From assembly GCA_050874365.1 (NCBI GenBank), contig JBNMKN010000033.1, positions 1 to 15,700 on the forward strand: DNA of 15,700 nucleotides. The letters run 5' to 3'. Below, in pieces: positions 13,090 through 15,700 of the stretch. The translations under genes and the position numbers were made by a program. The stretch is from Eshraghiella sp050874365 (GTDB lineage: Bacteria; Bacillota; Clostridia; Lachnospirales; Lachnospiraceae). Under the pieces are notes generated by a model that ran no database searches, had not been told where the DNA came from, and saw only the letters and a program-made list of their open reading frames with translations. The stretch's first letter is position 1, and each line of letters starts with the position of its first letter.

Positions 13090-14573
13090 AAGGTAAATTG
13101 ATACGAAGAGTTACGGCAGCAGCACTTGCCGTTGCAACGGCATTTACATTGGGAGGCTGCGGATCCGAGAAAAAGGATACGACAGCAGTGCAGTCGGATA
13201 ACGGTGAAAAAATCACAATAAGGATACTCGAAAACGATACAGCAAAGAAAAGCGGATATCTGGAAGTGCTTATTAAGTCTTTTAACGAAGCATACAAGGA
13301 TAAGGGAATAGAAGCTGTGGATGCCAATATGGAGGAGTATACAGACCTTGCCACAAATGGTCCTTACGGATACGGACCTGATGTGATTTATCAGGCAAAC
13401 GACCAGATAATGGCGTATGCGGAGGATAAACATATTCTGCCTATTGAAGTAGATAAACTTGAATGTTATAAGCAGATTCCTGAAAGTGCATGGGACGCTT
13501 ACAAAATAGTGGTTGACGGCAAAACATATTATTGCGGAGTGCCTGTTAATATACAGGAGCCGATGTTATTTTACCGTGAAGATATGTTACCTGAGGACTG
13601 GCAGACAAACTGGGACAAAGACGGAAACGGAACACCGGATTTCTTTGAAAACTGGAATGACTTATATGCATATTCAAAATTATTGAGAGAAAGCGATACA
13701 AGTGCGACAGGAACAGAAAAATATGGTTTTATGCAGTCTTTGTATGACCCATATCTTGCATCTTCTTTTTATCTTTCATACGGTGCATATATTTTCGGAA
13801 AGAATGAAGACGGTACATATAATGCGGCGGACATAGGTTTTGCAAAAAATGATGCCGCTAACGGATTAAAGGCATTAAAGCAGTTTGCGGGACTTATGTA
13901 TGAAGGCTGCATTGATGACACAATAACACTTAACAGATATGAAAAGATTGCCAACGGAACTTATTTCTGTACAGTGTCCACACCTGATACATATTCGCTT
14001 TTTATTGATAAATTAACGCTTCAATATGAAAACGAAGGCAGCAGTCATGCCGAAGCTGCAAAAAAAGCACAAGAGAATCTTAAAATGACGGAACTGCCGG
14101 GATTAATGCCAAAAGACGGCGACCTTAGCAAAGATTCTGATGGTATGGCAGAGGATGATTTTGTAAACACGGTAGTTATGGGCGGGGTCAACGGATACGC
14201 AATAAGTTCTTATACAAAATATAAGGACGCATGTATTGAATTTGTTAATTACGCTACGGGATATGATATGATAAGCCAGAGAACGGAAATGTTAGGAATT
14301 GCTCCGGCGAGAGAAGATGTTGCAAAACAGACAGGCGGAATGACCGACATGATTTTTAAGAGTCTTTCCGAGGGAAGAATATATCTTATGCCTTCCATCA
14401 AAGCTGTTGACCAGATATGGGTTCCTGCACAGACCGTATTGGGAGAGGTGGCAAAGGATGCTTTCAGTAAATCAACGGGAACAGAAAAATATGTTACAAC
14501 GGAGGATTTCCAGAAAGCGTTGGAAACAATAGACCGGAATATATATGACGCTATATTTGCACTGGCGGGATAA
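13086..14573 (+). CDS. malE: MalE-like maltodextrin ABC transporter substrate-binding lipoprotein
   Basis: A 495-residue family 1 extracellular solute-binding protein starting in an ATGA overlap with the amylase gene, with GGAGG (13072-13076) 9 nt upstream. Signal peptide residues 1-24 end in lipobox LGGC, giving lipidated Cys25. The segment GPDVIYQANDQIMAYAEDKHILPI (about 97-120) parallels the MalE sugar-site region, where E. coli has GPDIFFWAHDRFGGYAQ. FENWNDLYAYSKLL (187-200) and a conserved-looking GVNGYAISS (about 360-368) also fit the family. An insertion near 177-188 reads as an EF-hand-like calcium loop (Asp177, Asp179, Asn181, Thr183, Asp185, Glu188). At 495 residues it is much longer than E. 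coli MalE (396). Maltodextrin specificity rests on resemblance and on the neighbouring amylase and permease. Confidence 0.85.
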   Translation: MKGKLIRRVTAAALAVATAFTLGGCGSEKKDTTAVQSDNGEKITIRILENDTAKKSGYLEVLIKSFNEAYKDKGIEAVDANMEEYTDLATNGPYGYGPDVIYQANDQIMAYAEDKHILPIEVDKLECYKQIPESAWDAYKIVVDGKTYYCGVPVNIQEPMLFYREDMLPEDWQTNWDKDGNGTPDFFENWNDLYAYSKLLRESDTSATGTEKYGFMQSLYDPYLASSFYLSYGAYIFGKNEDGTYNAADIGFAKNDAANGLKALKQFAGLMYEGCIDDTITLNRYEKIANGTYFCTVSTPDTYSLFIDKLTLQYENEGSSHAEAAKKAQENLKMTELPGLMPKDGDLSKDSDGMAEDDFVNTVVMGGVNGYAISSYTKYKDACIEFVNYATGYDMISQRTEMLGIAPAREDVAKQTGGMTDMIFKSLSEGRIYLMPSIKAVDQIWVPAQTVLGEVAKDAFSKSTGTEKYVTTEDFQKALETIDRNIYDAIFALAG

Positions 14574-14587
14574 AAGGAAGGTTAATT

Positions 14588-15700
14588 ATGGATACAGAGA
14601 ATAAAACTAAAACTTCTATTCAGGTAAAACTCTCCTGCTTTGTTATGGGTCTCGGACAAATTGCCAACAGGCAGATTGCTAAAGGAATACTTTACCTTAT
14701 GTGCCTGGGCTTGTTTCTGGCATATATGTTTACTTTGGGAATCAATGATTTAAAAGGACTTTTTACACTTGGAACAGTAGAGGCGGACCCCTGGCTCGGA
14801 ATTAAAGGCGATGATTCAATTATGATGCTGCTGCGTGGCATACTTGCAGTATTTGCAATCGTCGCAGTAGTGATTATCTATATAAATAATATTAAAGATA
14901 TAATACATACGGAGGAACTGAAAAATAAAGGTAAAGCACTACCCACATTCATGAAGGCATTGAAAAAATTTCTGGACAGGAAATTTTATGTTGTTGCATT
15001 GGCTGTTCCGGTAACGGGAGTGTTTATTTTTAACGTTCTGCCAATTATCTTTATGATTCTTATAGCGTTTACGAATTACGGAGGAGATGTGATTCCTCCG
15101 TCACTTGTGGACTGGATAGGATTAGGCAACTTTAAAAAGATATTTACCCTGGGTAATATAAAAAGCACATTTTTCAAAATACTGGGCTGGAACCTTATAT
15201 GGGCATTTGCATCCACAGCATTAAATTATTTCGGAGGACTTTTTTTGGCACTTCTGCTTAATAAAAAATGTGTAAAGGGAAAGACATTCTGGAGGGCATT
15301 TCCCATTCTTGCATACGCTGTGCCCGGCTTTATCACGTTGTTAGCATTTAAGTTCATGTTTTCATACGGCGGACCTGTCAATTACTACATAACAATGGCA
15401 GGCGGAAATGCTGTGGGATTTCTCGGTATTGATGCGGGCGTAAAAGCGAGGCTTATAGGACTTTTTGTAAATGCGTGGATCAGTATTCCTACATCCATGC
15501 TTCTGGCAACGGGAATCCTTTCCAATATGAACACAGAACTTTATGAAGCCGCTGCCATTGACGGAGCTACAAAATGGAAACAGTTTGTAAAAATTACACT
15601 GCCGTTTGTAATCTTTTCAACTACGGCAGTCCTTATTACCAACTTCATAAATAATTTTAATAATTTTGGAGTGTTTTACTTCCTGCGAGGAGGGCTGTAT
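14588..15700 (+). CDS. malF: MalF-like sugar ABC transporter permease, truncated by the window end
   Basis: 371 codons from ATG 14588 to the window edge, still open, preceded by AAGGAAGG (14575-14582). Its N-terminus (MGLGQIANRQIAKGILYL, 20-37) matches Firmicute MalF/MdxF proteins. Hydrophobic segments lie near 32-50, 82-100, 134-161, 200-224, 238-258, 290-312 and 338-356. The EAA loop that contacts the ATPase is complete: EAAAIDGATKWKQFVKITLP (320-339), with the invariant Gly326. Like its Gram-positive relatives it has no large MalF periplasmic insertion where E. coli has one. It is 14 nt after the binding-protein gene. MalG should follow beyond the window; an MsiK-type ATPase encoded elsewhere is likely if none is in the operon. 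A galactan-type (GanP) permease is the main alternative, though the amylase favours maltodextrin. Confidence 0.9.
   Translation, partial: MDTENKTKTSIQVKLSCFVMGLGQIANRQIAKGILYLMCLGLFLAYMFTLGINDLKGLFTLGTVEADPWLGIKGDDSIMMLLRGILAVFAIVAVVIIYINNIKDIIHTEELKNKGKALPTFMKALKKFLDRKFYVVALAVPVTGVFIFNVLPIIFMILIAFTNYGGDVIPPSLVDWIGLGNFKKIFTLGNIKSTFFKILGWNLIWAFASTALNYFGGLFLALLLNKKCVKGKTFWRAFPILAYAVPGFITLLAFKFMFSYGGPVNYYITMAGGNAVGFLGIDAGVKARLIGLFVNAWISIPTSMLLATGILSNMNTELYEAAAIDGATKWKQFVKITLPFVIFSTTAVLITNFINNFNNFGVFYFLRGGLY

Noticed and set aside
14512..14525. A CcpA cre-like string (GAAAGCGTT)
   Set aside because: It lies in the coding end of the binding-protein gene, lacks good dyad symmetry, and is far from any promoter.

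Overview
The window looks like chromosomal DNA of a low-GC, spore-forming Firmicute, most likely a Lachnospiraceae-type gut or rumen Clostridium relative. This is inferred from AT-rich intergenic regions, strong GGAGG-type ribosome binding sites, a SpoIIID gene, an LCP protein, and a LacI-controlled maltodextrin operon encoding lipoproteins. No database search was possible. No rRNA, tRNA, CRISPR array, insertion sequence or phage gene was seen.

Region 1 (1-5881, + strand) is the downstream end of a surface-polysaccharide cluster. It holds the tail of a glucose-1-phosphate cytidylyltransferase (RfbF), an NAD-dependent sugar epimerase/reductase, an RmlC-like cupin, a three-TM CpsA-type LCP protein, a WbaP-like polyprenyl glycosylphosphotransferase and a UAP1-like UDP-sugar pyrophosphorylase. 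Together they suggest making CDP- and UDP-sugars, loading the first sugar onto undecaprenyl phosphate, and attaching the finished polymer to the wall. The genes are close or overlapping and end at a strong hairpin (5850-5881) that also serves the convergent spoIIID gene.

Region 2 (5889-9654) has spoIIID on the minus strand. Divergent from it is a + strand unit with a small cysteine-containing XRE-type regulator, trkA and trkH, a complete Trk/Ktr-type potassium uptake pair. The divergent promoters appear to overlap.

Region 3 (9653-15700) is a maltodextrin-use locus. A minus-strand LacI-family regulator faces a + strand operon of a carbohydrate-binding-type lipoprotein, a cytoplasmic GH13 neopullulanase/cyclomaltodextrinase-like enzyme, a MalE-like binding lipoprotein and a MalF-like permease cut by the window end. 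The 169-bp divergent spacer contains two sigma-A promoters, each with TTGACA and a 17-nt spacer, and three copies of one palindromic operator (ACTTAA-nCGn-TTAAGT type). In both promoters the operator starts exactly 2 nt after the -10 box, so both start sites should be covered by the repressor. The expected logic is capture of maltodextrin outside, ABC import, hydrolysis in the cytoplasm, and release of the repressor by an inducing sugar.

Nothing here amounts to a clearly new system. The best leads are the operator layout, the short and divergent effector domain of the LacI protein, the lead lipoprotein, an EF-hand-like loop in the MalE homologue, and the cysteine-cluster regulator tied to potassium uptake.
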